Below, piece by piece: positions 1-5,029 of a DNA stretch of 6,779 bases. Position numbers and translations under genes: made by a program. This DNA comes from Smithella sp. D17 (GTDB lineage Bacteria > Desulfobacterota > Syntrophia > Syntrophales > Smithellaceae), in the NCBI GenBank assembly GCA_000753945.1, contig JQOA01000095.1, positions 1 to 6,779 of the forward strand. Direction: 5' to 3'. The notes beneath the pieces are model-generated. The model had not been told where the DNA came from. It did not search any database and was given only the letters and a program-made list of their open reading frames with translations. Position 1 is the stretch's first letter; each line of letters starts with the position of its first letter.

Positions 1-27
1 GAAAAATATTTCAACGTTATTAATCAT
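1..27 (-). CDS. 5' fragment of unidentified gene (nine codons, MINNVEIFF)
   Basis: An ATG at 27-25 on the minus strand is preceded by a strong Shine-Dalgarno (AGGAGG, 38-33) with a 5-nt spacer. It opens a frame reading MINNVEIFF that runs off the window. It lies 31 nt downstream of the NYN gene stop, so it would be the next gene of that unit. Nine codons are too few to identify a family. The same 39 bp, including the Shine-Dalgarno and all nine codons, occur in inverted orientation at 6741-6779, so one of the two copies could be an assembly artefact. The start is well supported; the product is unknown. Confidence 0.5.
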
Positions 28-39
28 GTGTCCCTCCTG
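1..39. repeat. Left arm of 39-bp perfect terminal inverted repeat
   Basis: Bases 1-39 are the exact reverse complement of 6741-6779; identity ends at base 40 versus 6740. The repeat contains a Shine-Dalgarno, an ATG and nine codons, and continues beyond the window for an unknown distance. Confidence 0.95.
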
Positions 40-55
40 CCCCCGCCAGCGGGGG
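40..55. repeat. GC-rich palindrome between NYN gene and edge gene
   Basis: CCCCCGCCAGCGGGGG is a near-perfect palindrome: a 6-bp CCCCCG/CGGGGG stem with a 4-nt loop, in the 31-nt gap between the NYN stop and the next minus-strand start. No T-run follows on the minus strand (GCAGGAGGG comes next), so it does not look like an intrinsic terminator. It resembles the core of the REP-like units elsewhere in the window. It could attenuate read-through or protect the upstream mRNA 3' end. It lies just inside the boundary of the 39-bp terminal repeat. Confidence 0.5.
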
Positions 56-58
56 ATA

Positions 59-592
59 TTAAAGTTTACTGATTTTTGTCTGCTTTTGTCTTTTCGCGCG
101 GGGCAGTCTTCTTGCCGGTCCTTTCTTTTTGGATTGTCGCTCGTTAATTTCGTTTTCCTTCGTTACTGGTTTTGTTTCGAAAGGTGCGTAAATAACGTTG
201 TTCATAATTGCTTCAAATTCTAAAGATGACAGAGGCGTTTTGCCTGACTGAGTTGCAAAAGATGATATTTCCCGATCGGAAGAAACTACAATAACTTCTC
301 CCGCGGTTTGCGCCGCTATTCTCTTAATGACGTCATCGGCTCTTTCGCCATGGCGGGAATAAATAATATTGATTTTCCCTTCCCTGTCTCTTCCTTCTTC
401 CGCCCATCCGTTTTGGATACCATCAAAAACCACGATGATCTGATGCGCCCTTTTATTTTCATATTCGACAAGCCTGGCGATTAATGCGTTTCTTCCCGCT
501 TCCAAAGTTTTTCTTTCATATCGCCGCAGATTGTCGGATTGTCTGATTAGATTGTAACCATCAATTAAAATAAGCATGAATAATTCTTGCAT
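59..592 (-). CDS. YacP-like NYN (PIN-fold) domain protein, putative endoribonuclease
   Basis: A single-domain NYN protein of the YacP family, 177 aa from the first ATG. The characterised relative is Bacillus subtilis YacP/Rae1, a ribosome-associated endoribonuclease that cuts mRNA in a translation-dependent way; the same role here is inferred. Visible family motifs are LIDGYN at residues 9-14 (Asp11), IIVVFDG at 52-58 (Asp57), ADD at 85-87 and VSSDREI at 103-109 (Asp106). Together these give the cluster of acidic metal-binding residues expected of a PIN-like nuclease. Residues about 145-177 form a Lys/Arg-rich tail that could bind RNA or ribosomes. The true start is probably Met6 (577), because family members usually begin only a few residues before the DGYN motif and neither ATG has a good Shine-Dalgarno. 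It is transcribed away from hbd across a 146-152 nt divergent gap, and toward the edge gene. The family call is firm, the start is not. Confidence 0.85.
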   Translation of the reverse strand: MQELFMLILIDGYNLIRQSDNLRRYERKTLEAGRNALIARLVEYENKRAHQIIVVFDGIQNGWAEEGRDREGKINIIYSRHGERADDVIKRIAAQTAGEVIVVSSDREISSFATQSGKTPLSSLEFEAIMNNVIYAPFETKPVTKENEINERQSKKKGPARRLPRAKRQKQTKISKL

Positions 593-611
593 ATCCGGGC
601 TTTTTGTTCAA
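583..611 (-). promoter_or_regulatory. Candidate sigma70-type promoter for the NYN gene
   Basis: On the minus strand a -35-like TTGAAC (611-606) is followed after 17 nt by AAGAAT (588-583), with TGC immediately upstream as an extended -10. The -10 ends only 5 nt before the preferred ATG at 577, so a transcript would start at or next to the start codon (leaderless). The hexamers match consensus 5/6 and 4/6. This is pattern matching only; transcription from further upstream is equally possible. Confidence 0.25.
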
Positions 612-696
612 TGAAATTCTGATGTTTTCTCAGCTTGGGTTTTTCCTTGACTTTGGGTTACATAGTTTGTTAGCTTTCGCAATCATTCAAAGAAAT

Positions 697-717
697 GGAA
701 TAAGATAAATTTATTCC
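697..717. promoter_or_regulatory. Operator-like palindrome upstream of hbd
   Basis: GGAATAA (697-703) and TTATTCC (711-717) form a perfect 7-bp inverted repeat with a 7-nt AT-rich centre, 27 nt before the preferred hbd start. Its size and position suit a dimeric repressor site overlapping the promoter or start region; TetR-type regulators commonly control acyl-CoA metabolism genes. No regulator gene is in the window. I see no convincing complete promoter here: a TTGACT at 647-652 has only a poor -10 match (TTAGCT) at 17-nt spacing. Confidence 0.3.
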
Positions 718-730
718 TATTAAAATATTA

Positions 731-736
731 AAGGGG
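731..736 (+). promoter_or_regulatory. Ribosome binding site that decides the hbd start
   Basis: AAGGGG at 731-736 is the only Shine-Dalgarno-like sequence here. It is 2 nt from the ATG at 739, which is too close, but 8 nt from the ATG at 745, which is in the normal range. The second ATG is therefore the better start, giving a protein that begins MEIKKV. Confidence 0.5.
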
Positions 737-744
737 AAATGAAA

Positions 745-1602
745 ATGGAAATCAAAAAAGTTTGTGTGTTGGGCGCCGGATTGATGGGCAGCGGAATTGC
801 GCAGGTTTGCGCGCAGGCCGGTTATGAAGTAACCATGCGCGATATTGAACAGCGCTTTATTGACGGCGGGATGAACACGATTAAAAAGAACCTCAGCCGC
901 GATGCGGAAAAAGGCAAAATCACCAAAGAACAGATGGAGACGATTCTTGGCCATATCAAACCTACTTTGGATATCAAAGAAGCGGCAACAGGAGCGGATA
1001 TTGTAGTGGAAGTTGTCATAGAAGTTATGGCTGTCAAGAAGAAAGTTTATGAAGAACTCGAAGGAATCGTTCCTCCGCATTGTCTTTTTTTCACGAACAC
1101 TTCAGGACTAAGTATCACGGAAATGGCTTCCGTGACCAAACGTCCGGATAAGGTAATCGGCACTCATTTTTTCAATCCGGTTCCCGTGATGAAACTTCTG
1201 GAAATAATCTGCTGTTATCAGACGTCACCTGAAACACTGGAAGTCGCCAAAGCCTGGGGCAAAAAAATCGGCAAGGAAGTTATTGTAGTAAAAGAAGCTC
1301 CGGCGTTTGTCGTGAACCGCATACTGTGCCTGATGCTCAACGAAGCTTTCTATGTTCTGGATGAAGGACTCGCTTCTGCCGAGGATATCGACAAAGGTAT
1401 GATGCTGGGATGCAATCATCCCATCGGACCATTGGCTCTGGCTGATCTGGTCGGTCTGGATACGCTGTTGCACATTATGGAAGATTTATACAGGGAGTTG
1501 GGCGACAAGTACCGCCCGGCACTGATGTTAAGAAAGCTGGTCCGCGCCGGCCGTTTTGGACGCAAAACCGGCCGCGGTGTATACGATTACAGCAAAAAAT
1601 AA
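745..1602 (+). CDS. hbd: 3-hydroxybutyryl-CoA (3-hydroxyacyl-CoA) dehydrogenase
   Basis: NAD(P)-dependent cytosolic dehydrogenase interconverting (S)-3-hydroxyacyl-CoA and 3-oxoacyl-CoA, as in beta-oxidation or butyrate-type pathways. From 745 it has 285 residues, close to the roughly 282 of clostridial Hbd, so it is the stand-alone form and not a fusion with enoyl-CoA hydratase. The N-terminal Rossmann motif is GAGLMGSG (residues 10-17), with an acidic residue (Asp33 in MRD) at the end of beta2 that favours NAD. The known catalytic residues of the family are present at the correct spacing: Ser120 (NTSGLS), His141 and Glu153 (in HFFNPVPVMKLLE) and Asn191 (FVVNR). The C-terminal helical domain contains HPIGPLALAD and ends GRFGRKTGRGVYDY. 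The stop is 17 nt before the flavoprotein gene, so the two are probably co-transcribed. In-frame ATG 739 is a less likely start. Chain-length preference and direction cannot be read from the sequence. Confidence 0.93.
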   Translation: MEIKKVCVLGAGLMGSGIAQVCAQAGYEVTMRDIEQRFIDGGMNTIKKNLSRDAEKGKITKEQMETILGHIKPTLDIKEAATGADIVVEVVIEVMAVKKKVYEELEGIVPPHCLFFTNTSGLSITEMASVTKRPDKVIGTHFFNPVPVMKLLEIICCYQTSPETLEVAKAWGKKIGKEVIVVKEAPAFVVNRILCLMLNEAFYVLDEGLASAEDIDKGMMLGCNHPIGPLALADLVGLDTLLHIMEDLYRELGDKYRPALMLRKLVRAGRFGRKTGRGVYDYSKK

Positions 1603-1619
1603 ATCAGGAGAATATTTTT

Positions 1620-2657
1620 ATGAAAACCAGGATTACAGAGCTTTTTGGTATCAAGTATCCCATTATTTTATCCGGAATGAGCTGGATTAGTACGCCAAAA
1701 ATGGTTGCAGCCGTTTCTAATGCCGGAGGCTTGGGAATTCTGGCGACAGGTCCTTTAAATGCAGAGCAGACGCGGCAAGCAATCAAAGAAATCCGTTCTC
1801 TCACGGATAAACCTTTCGGCGCCAATGCTACTCTTTTATTTCCGGGTGCGGCTGAAAACGCCAAAGTGCTGCTGGAAGAAAAAGTGCCTGTGATTAATTT
1901 TTCTCTGGGTAAAGGTGACTGGATAGTAAAGGAAGCGCATACTTACGGAGGTAAAGTTATTGCGACTGTGGTTAACGCACGACATGCCAAACGTGCGGAA
2001 GATTACGGCTGCGATGGCGTTATCTCCACCGGTCACGAGGCGGCGGCGCATGGCGAGCATGTTACTTCTCTGGTGCTTGTTCCTTCTTTGGTTGATGCTG
2101 TAAAGATTCCCGTCATCGCCACCGGCGGTTTCGGCGACGGACGCGGTCTGGCGGCGGCGCTGGCTCTGGGCGCGGAAGGAATCGCTATGGGCACCCGCTT
2201 TATGACAACTAAAGAAAGTCCTCTTCATGATGTTTATAAAAAACTGTCCATGGAAAAAGGCGTCGAGGACACTTTGTATTCGGATCGATTCGACGGACTA
2301 CTCTGCCGTATCATGAAGACCGATGCCGCCGAAAGAGCCGTCAAGAAAGGCTTGAATCTGCCGGCGGCTTTCATAAATGCGCAGGATATTGCCAGGCAGT
2401 TAAAATTGCCTTTCTTCAAACTGTTTGCAGGTGTTATGTTGGCAGGCTGGAAAACCGCCAAACAACTGGCTTTCATGGCGAACGGTTTCCATGCGATCAG
2501 AGTTGCCACGGAAGACGGCGATACGAAGGAAGGTGTGCTTCCCGTAGGGCAGGTGATGGGCCTGCTTCACGATGAACCGACCGTGGCCGAACTGATGGAT
2601 AGAATGGTGGCGGAGGCCCGGAAACAGCAGGAAAAACTCAATAACCATTTTGCATAA
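1620..2657 (+). CDS. FMN-dependent TIM-barrel flavoprotein, nitronate monooxygenase / FabK family
   Basis: A 345-aa member of the family covering nitronate monooxygenases (2-nitropropane dioxygenase) and enoyl-ACP reductase II (FabK). The N-terminus MKTRITELFGIKYPII closely resembles FabK as I remember it, followed by the AGGLGI strand (residues 35-40). His144, in GHEAAAHGEH, occupies the position of the catalytic or base His in EAGGHxG, but the usual GG is replaced by AA. The FMN-phosphate region is seen in IPVIATGGFGDGRG (163-176) and GAEGIAMGTRF (184-194). A C-terminal stretch (about 285-315) is rich in Gly and Met. The start has a good Shine-Dalgarno (AGGAG, 1606-1610) 9 nt away. It is 17 nt downstream of hbd. 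In an anaerobe an O2-requiring monooxygenase is unlikely, and pairing with hbd suggests a thioester reductase or related acyl-CoA role; this is inference. The family is certain, the substrate unknown. Confidence 0.85.
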   Translation: MKTRITELFGIKYPIILSGMSWISTPKMVAAVSNAGGLGILATGPLNAEQTRQAIKEIRSLTDKPFGANATLLFPGAAENAKVLLEEKVPVINFSLGKGDWIVKEAHTYGGKVIATVVNARHAKRAEDYGCDGVISTGHEAAAHGEHVTSLVLVPSLVDAVKIPVIATGGFGDGRGLAAALALGAEGIAMGTRFMTTKESPLHDVYKKLSMEKGVEDTLYSDRFDGLLCRIMKTDAAERAVKKGLNLPAAFINAQDIARQLKLPFFKLFAGVMLAGWKTAKQLAFMANGFHAIRVATEDGDTKEGVLPVGQVMGLLHDEPTVAELMDRMVAEARKQQEKLNNHFA

Positions 2658-2705
2658 TGATTAACTTGTAACTTCGAACGAAGGTGAGAAGTCTTATAAT
2701 ATAAT

Positions 2706-2840
2706 GGAGCCAATTGCAAAACTCCCAACGCTGTCATTCCCGCGACGCTTCTGGGCGGGAATCCAGTTTTTAACTATTTGAAATCATGGATGCCCGACAA
2801 AAACATTCGGGCATGACACGGAGTTTTGCAATTGGCTCAA
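2706..2840. repeat. REPIN-like composite palindromic element
   Basis: A perfect 19-bp outer inverted repeat (GAGCCAATTGCAAAACTCC at 2707-2725, complement at 2820-2838) encloses two REP-like units in opposite orientation. Unit A (about 2732-2765) starts TGTCATTCCCGC and forms an ATTCCCGC/GCGGGAAT hairpin (2736-2743 with 2755-2762). Unit B (about 2787-2818, reversed) ends in ATGACA and forms an ATGCCCGA/TCGGGCAT hairpin (2790-2797 with 2807-2814). The TGTCAT/ATGACA boundaries (2732-2737, 2813-2818) also pair with each other. There is no ORF inside. It resembles a REP doublet or small non-autonomous element moved by a transposase acting in trans, and could also act as a 3' stem for the hbd-flavoprotein mRNA. 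Confidence 0.7.
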
Positions 2841-2852
2841 TGGTATAAAGAC

Positions 2853-2886
2853 AAGATTTCTCGTCGCTTTTCTCCTCGAAATGACA
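2853..2886. repeat. Short REP-like unit (AAGATTTCTCG ... TCGAAATGACA)
   Basis: AAGATTTCTCG (2853-2863) and TCGAAATGACA (2876-2886) flank a 12-nt centre. Exactly the same two 11-mers recur at 5163-5173 and 5223-5233, there separated by 49 nt, showing that this is a dispersed repeat and not unique sequence. It sits between the composite palindrome and the glycosyltransferase gene. Confidence 0.65.
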
Positions 2887-2939
2887 CGAATCCAAGGTTA
2901 AGGAAATCTTTCATAACCAGATAAATGGTTGAATGAGGT

Positions 2940-3692
2940 ATGTTTCAGAATAAAACGGTAGTGGTGGTCATGCCGGCTTACAACGCCGGAAAAACCATCA
3001 TGAAAACATATAATGAAGTCATGGCGCAGGGCGTCGTGGACAAGGTTATACTTGTCGACGACGCCAGCCCGGACAATACCGTGAAGCTCGCAGAGGATCT
3101 TCCTCTGATGAAAGTTTTTGTGCATGAACGCAATCTCGGCTACGGAGGCAATCAAAAAACCTGTTACCGGCTGGCGCTGGAAGAGGGTGCGGACATCATC
3201 ATCATGGTGCATCCTGATTATCAGTACACGCCCAAGCTGATTCCGGCGATGACTTCAATGATCGGCAACGGCCTTTATCATTGTGTGCTTGGTTCCCGCA
3301 TCTTAGGCGGCTACGCTTTAAAAGGCGGCATGCCGCTGTGGAAATATATCGCCAACCGTTTTCTGACTTTAACGGAAAATATTTTAATCGGAGCAAAACT
3401 TTCCGAATATCATACCGGCTATCGCGCTTTTTCCCGCGAACTTTTGCTGAAACTGCCGCTGAAAAATAATTCCGATGATTTTGTTTTCGATAATCAAATG
3501 CTGGCACAGGTTGTCTGGTTTGGTTACACGATCGCGGAAGTAAGCTGCCCGACGAGTTATTTTGCCGAAGCTTCATCAATCAACTTAAGCCGGAGCATCA
3601 AATACGGTTTCGGCTGCCTGAATACGGCGCTGACTTTTCGTCTGGCAAAAATGAAACTGATTAAAAACAGCCTGTTTCCTGTTCAGGAATAA
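2940..3692 (+). CDS. Family 2 glycosyltransferase (soluble, polyprenyl-phosphate glycosyltransferase-like)
   Basis: A 250-aa GT-A fold enzyme that transfers a sugar from an activated nucleotide donor. Motifs in order: VVVVMPAYNAG (residues 7-17), nucleotide-binding LVDDASPDNT (38-47), RNLGYGGNQ (64-72), and MVHPDYQYTP (89-98), where the usual DxD reads HPD with Asp93. GSRILGG (118-124), HTGYRAFSREL (158-168) and DDFVFDNQMLAQ (179-190) complete the acceptor/catalytic half. No strong membrane segments are seen, unlike many dolichol-phosphate-type relatives, so it is probably cytoplasmic or peripherally attached. The best start is ATG 2940, although its Shine-Dalgarno (GAGGT, 2935-2939) abuts the ATG. 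An in-frame ATG at 2925 meets a stop after three codons, so there is no longer N-terminus from it. It is preceded by 282 bp of repeats and followed by a convergent lipoprotein gene. Donor and acceptor are unknown; cell-envelope glycan synthesis is likely. Confidence 0.88.
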   Translation: MFQNKTVVVVMPAYNAGKTIMKTYNEVMAQGVVDKVILVDDASPDNTVKLAEDLPLMKVFVHERNLGYGGNQKTCYRLALEEGADIIIMVHPDYQYTPKLIPAMTSMIGNGLYHCVLGSRILGGYALKGGMPLWKYIANRFLTLTENILIGAKLSEYHTGYRAFSRELLLKLPLKNNSDDFVFDNQMLAQVVWFGYTIAEVSCPTSYFAEASSINLSRSIKYGFGCLNTALTFRLAKMKLIKNSLFPVQE

Positions 3693-3739
3693 AAACACAA
3701 AAAAAATCGGGCATTCACTTTTTCAGTGCATACCCGATT
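3693..3739 (-). terminator. Intrinsic terminator of the lipoprotein gene, possibly shared with the glycosyltransferase gene
   Basis: AATCGGG (3705-3711) pairs with CCCGATT (3733-3739), continued by CACT/AGTG (3716-3719 with 3724-3727) with two mismatches. Read on the minus strand the stem is followed by TTTTTTTTGTGTTTTT (3706-3691), a classic U-tract. Read on the plus strand, 13 nt after the glycosyltransferase stop, the tail is weak (AGTTTGTC), so termination in that direction would be less efficient. Confidence 0.75.
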
Positions 3740-3768
3740 AGTTTGTCTGCAAATTATTCTTTAAAAAA

Positions 3769-3966
3769 TTATTTTGCAGGAGCAGGCGCAGCTTCGGGAG
3801 CCGGTGCCGGTGCATTGGCAGCGTCAGGAGCCGGAGCCGGAGCCGGAGCTGGTTCTTCAACAGCAGGAGCCGGTGCAGGTTCTTCAGCTTTTTTGCATCC
3901 TACAACTGAAATAGATAAAGATGCAACGAACAGCATAGCAACAAAAATAGCAAATATTTTTTTCAT
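3769..3966 (-). CDS. Small Ala/Pro-rich lipoprotein
   Basis: A 65-aa predicted lipoprotein. The start at 3966 is chosen because AAAGGAGG (3984-3977) lies 10 nt upstream and the product begins with a textbook signal peptide, MKKIFAIFVAMLFVASL. An upstream in-frame ATG at 4092 would bury this signal. The lipobox is VVGC with Cys24, so the mature protein should be lipid-anchored. Position +2 is Lys, not Asp, so the inner-membrane retention rule of E. coli does not apply; outer-membrane sorting is inferred. The mature 42 residues are CKKAEEP followed by repeated PAP/EEPAPAP units, almost entirely Ala, Pro, Glu and Asp: probably an extended spacer, with no catalytic domain. The DNA includes four tandem GGAGCC-type hexamers (3827-3850). 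I know of no defined function. It is flanked by its own promoter and terminator, so it looks monocistronic. Confidence 0.8.
   Translation of the reverse strand: MKKIFAIFVAMLFVASLSISVVGCKKAEEPAPAPAVEEPAPAPAPAPDAANAPAPAPEAAPAPAK
3827..3850. repeat. In-frame hexanucleotide tandem repeat in the lipoprotein gene
   Basis: Three perfect GGAGCC copies and a fourth GGAGCT copy lie head to tail. On the coding (minus) strand each unit encodes one Pro-Ala dipeptide, so gain or loss of a copy would change the length of the PAPAPA tract without shifting the frame. Confidence 0.8.
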
Positions 3967-4036
3967 TATCCGCAAACCTCCTTTCAAAGATTTAATAAAG
4001 ATTGTATTAATATAACAAGTCCTTATACTGCTTGCA

Positions 4037-4064
4037 AAAATACGCTTTTTTTTGGCCTTGTCAA
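4037..4064 (-). promoter_or_regulatory. Probable sigma70 promoter of the lipoprotein gene
   Basis: A perfect TTGACA (4064-4059) is followed after 16 nt by TATTTT (4042-4037, 4/6 match). The spacer contains an A8 tract. The resulting leader would be about 60 nt, ending in the strong Shine-Dalgarno at 3984-3977. Confidence 0.5.
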
Positions 4065-4108
4065 GCACAAAATTTATAATTTCTGGTTGCACCCGATGGT
4101 TTTGACTA

Positions 4109-4152
4109 AATTACTTGTTTGTGATCAATAAGTAATTGTTATCTTTATTGAT
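4109..4152. other. Overlapping, mutually exclusive inverted repeats
   Basis: AATTACTT (4109-4116) is complementary to AAGTAATT (4130-4137), and ATCAATAA (4124-4131) is complementary to TTATTGAT (4145-4152). The two stems share bases 4130-4131 and interleave, so they would form as alternatives. The sequence is AT-rich, which raises the chance of coincidence. It lies in the gap of about 360 bp (3967-4327) between the lipoprotein and rpe genes, where I see no coding sequence. Confidence 0.35.
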
Positions 4153-4185
4153 TTAAGTAGACGGCCAATTTTTTAAAAATATTGC

Positions 4186-4213
4186 TTGATTTTTGCTTAT
4201 GGTTTGATAAACT
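4186..4213 (+). promoter_or_regulatory. Candidate plus-strand promoter in the lipoprotein-rpe gap
   Basis: TTGATT (4186-4191) and TAAACT (4208-4213) are 16 nt apart, each matching consensus at 4 of 6 positions. No plus-strand protein gene follows. The next signal is the terminator at 4281-4314, so a transcript would be roughly 90-95 nt. Confidence 0.25.
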
Positions 4214-4218
4214 GCAAC

Positions 4219-4314
4219 CAATCGTAATTAAGTGTAATGGCAAAAATAGCAAAGTAAAAACGCATAATCTTCAACAAATAAACCCGCTGCCTTTTGGTGC
4301 GGGTTTTTTGTTTT
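4219..4314 (+). ncRNA. Candidate small RNA (orphan promoter to terminator)
   Basis: If the promoter at 4186-4213 is real, a transcript would start near 4219-4221 and end at the strong hairpin plus T-tract at 4281-4314. The body is A-rich and unstructured (about 4221-4280) and contains only a six-codon ATG frame (MAKIAK, 4238-4258) without a clear Shine-Dalgarno. It matches no RNA family that I recognise. The alternative is that the hairpin is simply the rpe terminator read from the other strand. Confidence 0.2.
4281..4314. terminator. Intrinsic terminator 3' of rpe, apparently bidirectional
   Basis: AACCCGC (4281-4287) pairs with GCGGGTT (4299-4305) around an 11-nt loop. On the plus strand it is followed by a strong T-tract (TTTTTTGTTTT). 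On the minus strand the hairpin begins 23 nt after the rpe stop and is followed by TTTATTTGTTG, a moderate U-tract. Its position fits rpe termination; its better tail points the other way. Confidence 0.75.
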
Positions 4315-4327
4315 AATCTTTGGAAGG

Positions 4328-4993
4328 TTAGGTTGTCTGACTATTAGCGGCAGTTTTTAATGAAGTTATAGTTTTTGTGTAATCGTCGCTGCCGAAGACT
4401 GCGGCTCCGGCGACGATTACATCGGCGCCGGCTTGAGCGATATCACCAATGTTTTTTAGATTTACGCCTCCGTCAACTTCCAGCAGCGCCATGTGTGGCA
4501 AAGCGTCCAGCATCTTTTTTGCCCGGGCAATTTTTTGTAAAGACGTTTTGATAAATTGCTGGCCGCCGAATCCCGGATTAACGCTCATAATCAATAGCAG
4601 ATCGATATCGGGAAGAATTTCTTCGATTTGCGTCAAAGATGTCGCCGGATTTAATGAAACGCCTGCTTTTTTCCCGGCCTTTTTGATGATATCGATTGTC
4701 CTGTGAAGATGACTGGCCGCTTCCACATGCACGGTAATAATGTCCGCGCCGGCTTGAGAAAAGGATTCAAGGTACCTTTCGGGATTTTCAATCATCAGGT
4801 GTACATCGAAAGGGAGTTTTGTGGTTTTTCTTAAGGTTGATATTATGGCCGGTCCCAGGGTAATGTTGGGAACAAAATGACCGTCCATTACATCAATATG
4901 AATCCAGTCGGCGCCGGCTTTTTCTATGGCGGATATTTCCTCGCTCAGCCTGCTGCTGTCGGCGGAAAGGATTGAAGGGGCTATTATTTTCAT
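4328..4993 (-). CDS. rpe: Ribulose-phosphate 3-epimerase
   Basis: Cytosolic pentose phosphate enzyme interconverting D-ribulose 5-phosphate and D-xylulose 5-phosphate. The full 221-aa (beta/alpha)8 protein has the usual family length. Motifs: IAPSILSAD (residues 4-12, Ser7), WIHIDVMDGHFVPN (30-43, with metal ligands His32 and Asp34 and Met36), FDVHLMI (62-68, His65), MSVNPGFGGQ (136-145) and LEVDGGV (171-177, catalytic Asp174). The metal-binding set His32, Asp34, His65 and Asp174 and both catalytic aspartates are therefore intact. GAAVFGS (196-202) provides the phosphate-binding end. ATG 4993 gives the canonical N-terminus, but no good Shine-Dalgarno is visible. It stands alone, with its own promoter at 5030-5056 and a terminator 23 nt downstream. 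Confidence 0.96.
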   Translation of the reverse strand: MKIIAPSILSADSSRLSEEISAIEKAGADWIHIDVMDGHFVPNITLGPAIISTLRKTTKLPFDVHLMIENPERYLESFSQAGADIITVHVEAASHLHRTIDIIKKAGKKAGVSLNPATSLTQIEEILPDIDLLLIMSVNPGFGGQQFIKTSLQKIARAKKMLDALPHMALLEVDGGVNLKNIGDIAQAGADVIVAGAAVFGSDDYTKTITSLKTAANSQTT

Positions 4994-5029
4994 TTAATTT
5001 TTATTTTCCCGGTTCTTTTGTAGAGGTAA

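Noticed and set aside
26..223. 65-codon plus-strand frame at the left end
   Set aside because: Antisense to the well-supported NYN gene, with Cys/Phe-rich composition typical of a shadow frame.
670..1080. 136-codon minus-strand frame over the hbd start region
   Set aside because: His/Phe/Asn-rich shadow of hbd codons, overlapping a gene with all catalytic residues intact.
2671..2700. CTTCG/CGAAG mini-hairpin and a TATAAT at 2695-2700 as a promoter for the glycosyltransferase
   Set aside because: No acceptable -35 lies 15-19 nt upstream of the TATAAT, and the hairpin has a 5-bp stem with a 2-nt loop and no T-tract.
2706..2886. Possible CRISPR array or insertion sequence in the gap after the flavoprotein gene
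   Set aside because: Repeats are inverted pairs, not regularly spaced direct repeats, and no transposase frame is present; a REP-type element fits better.
3743..4015. Plus-strand frame rich in Gly, Ala and Ser opposite the lipoprotein gene
   Set aside because: It is the antisense reflection of the Ala/Pro-rich lipoprotein codons. It has no Shine-Dalgarno, overlaps the minus-strand terminator, and the minus frame has a signal peptide, lipobox and perfect Shine-Dalgarno.
3967..4092. Upstream extension of the lipoprotein to an ATG at 4092
   Set aside because: It would place 42 unrelated residues before a textbook signal peptide, contains the promoter itself, and lacks a Shine-Dalgarno, whereas 3966 has AAAGGAGG at 10 nt.
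4219..4314. tRNA or known structured RNA in the lipoprotein-rpe gap
   Set aside because: No cloverleaf, no T-loop-like GTTCGA motif and no extended pairing apart from the terminator hairpin.
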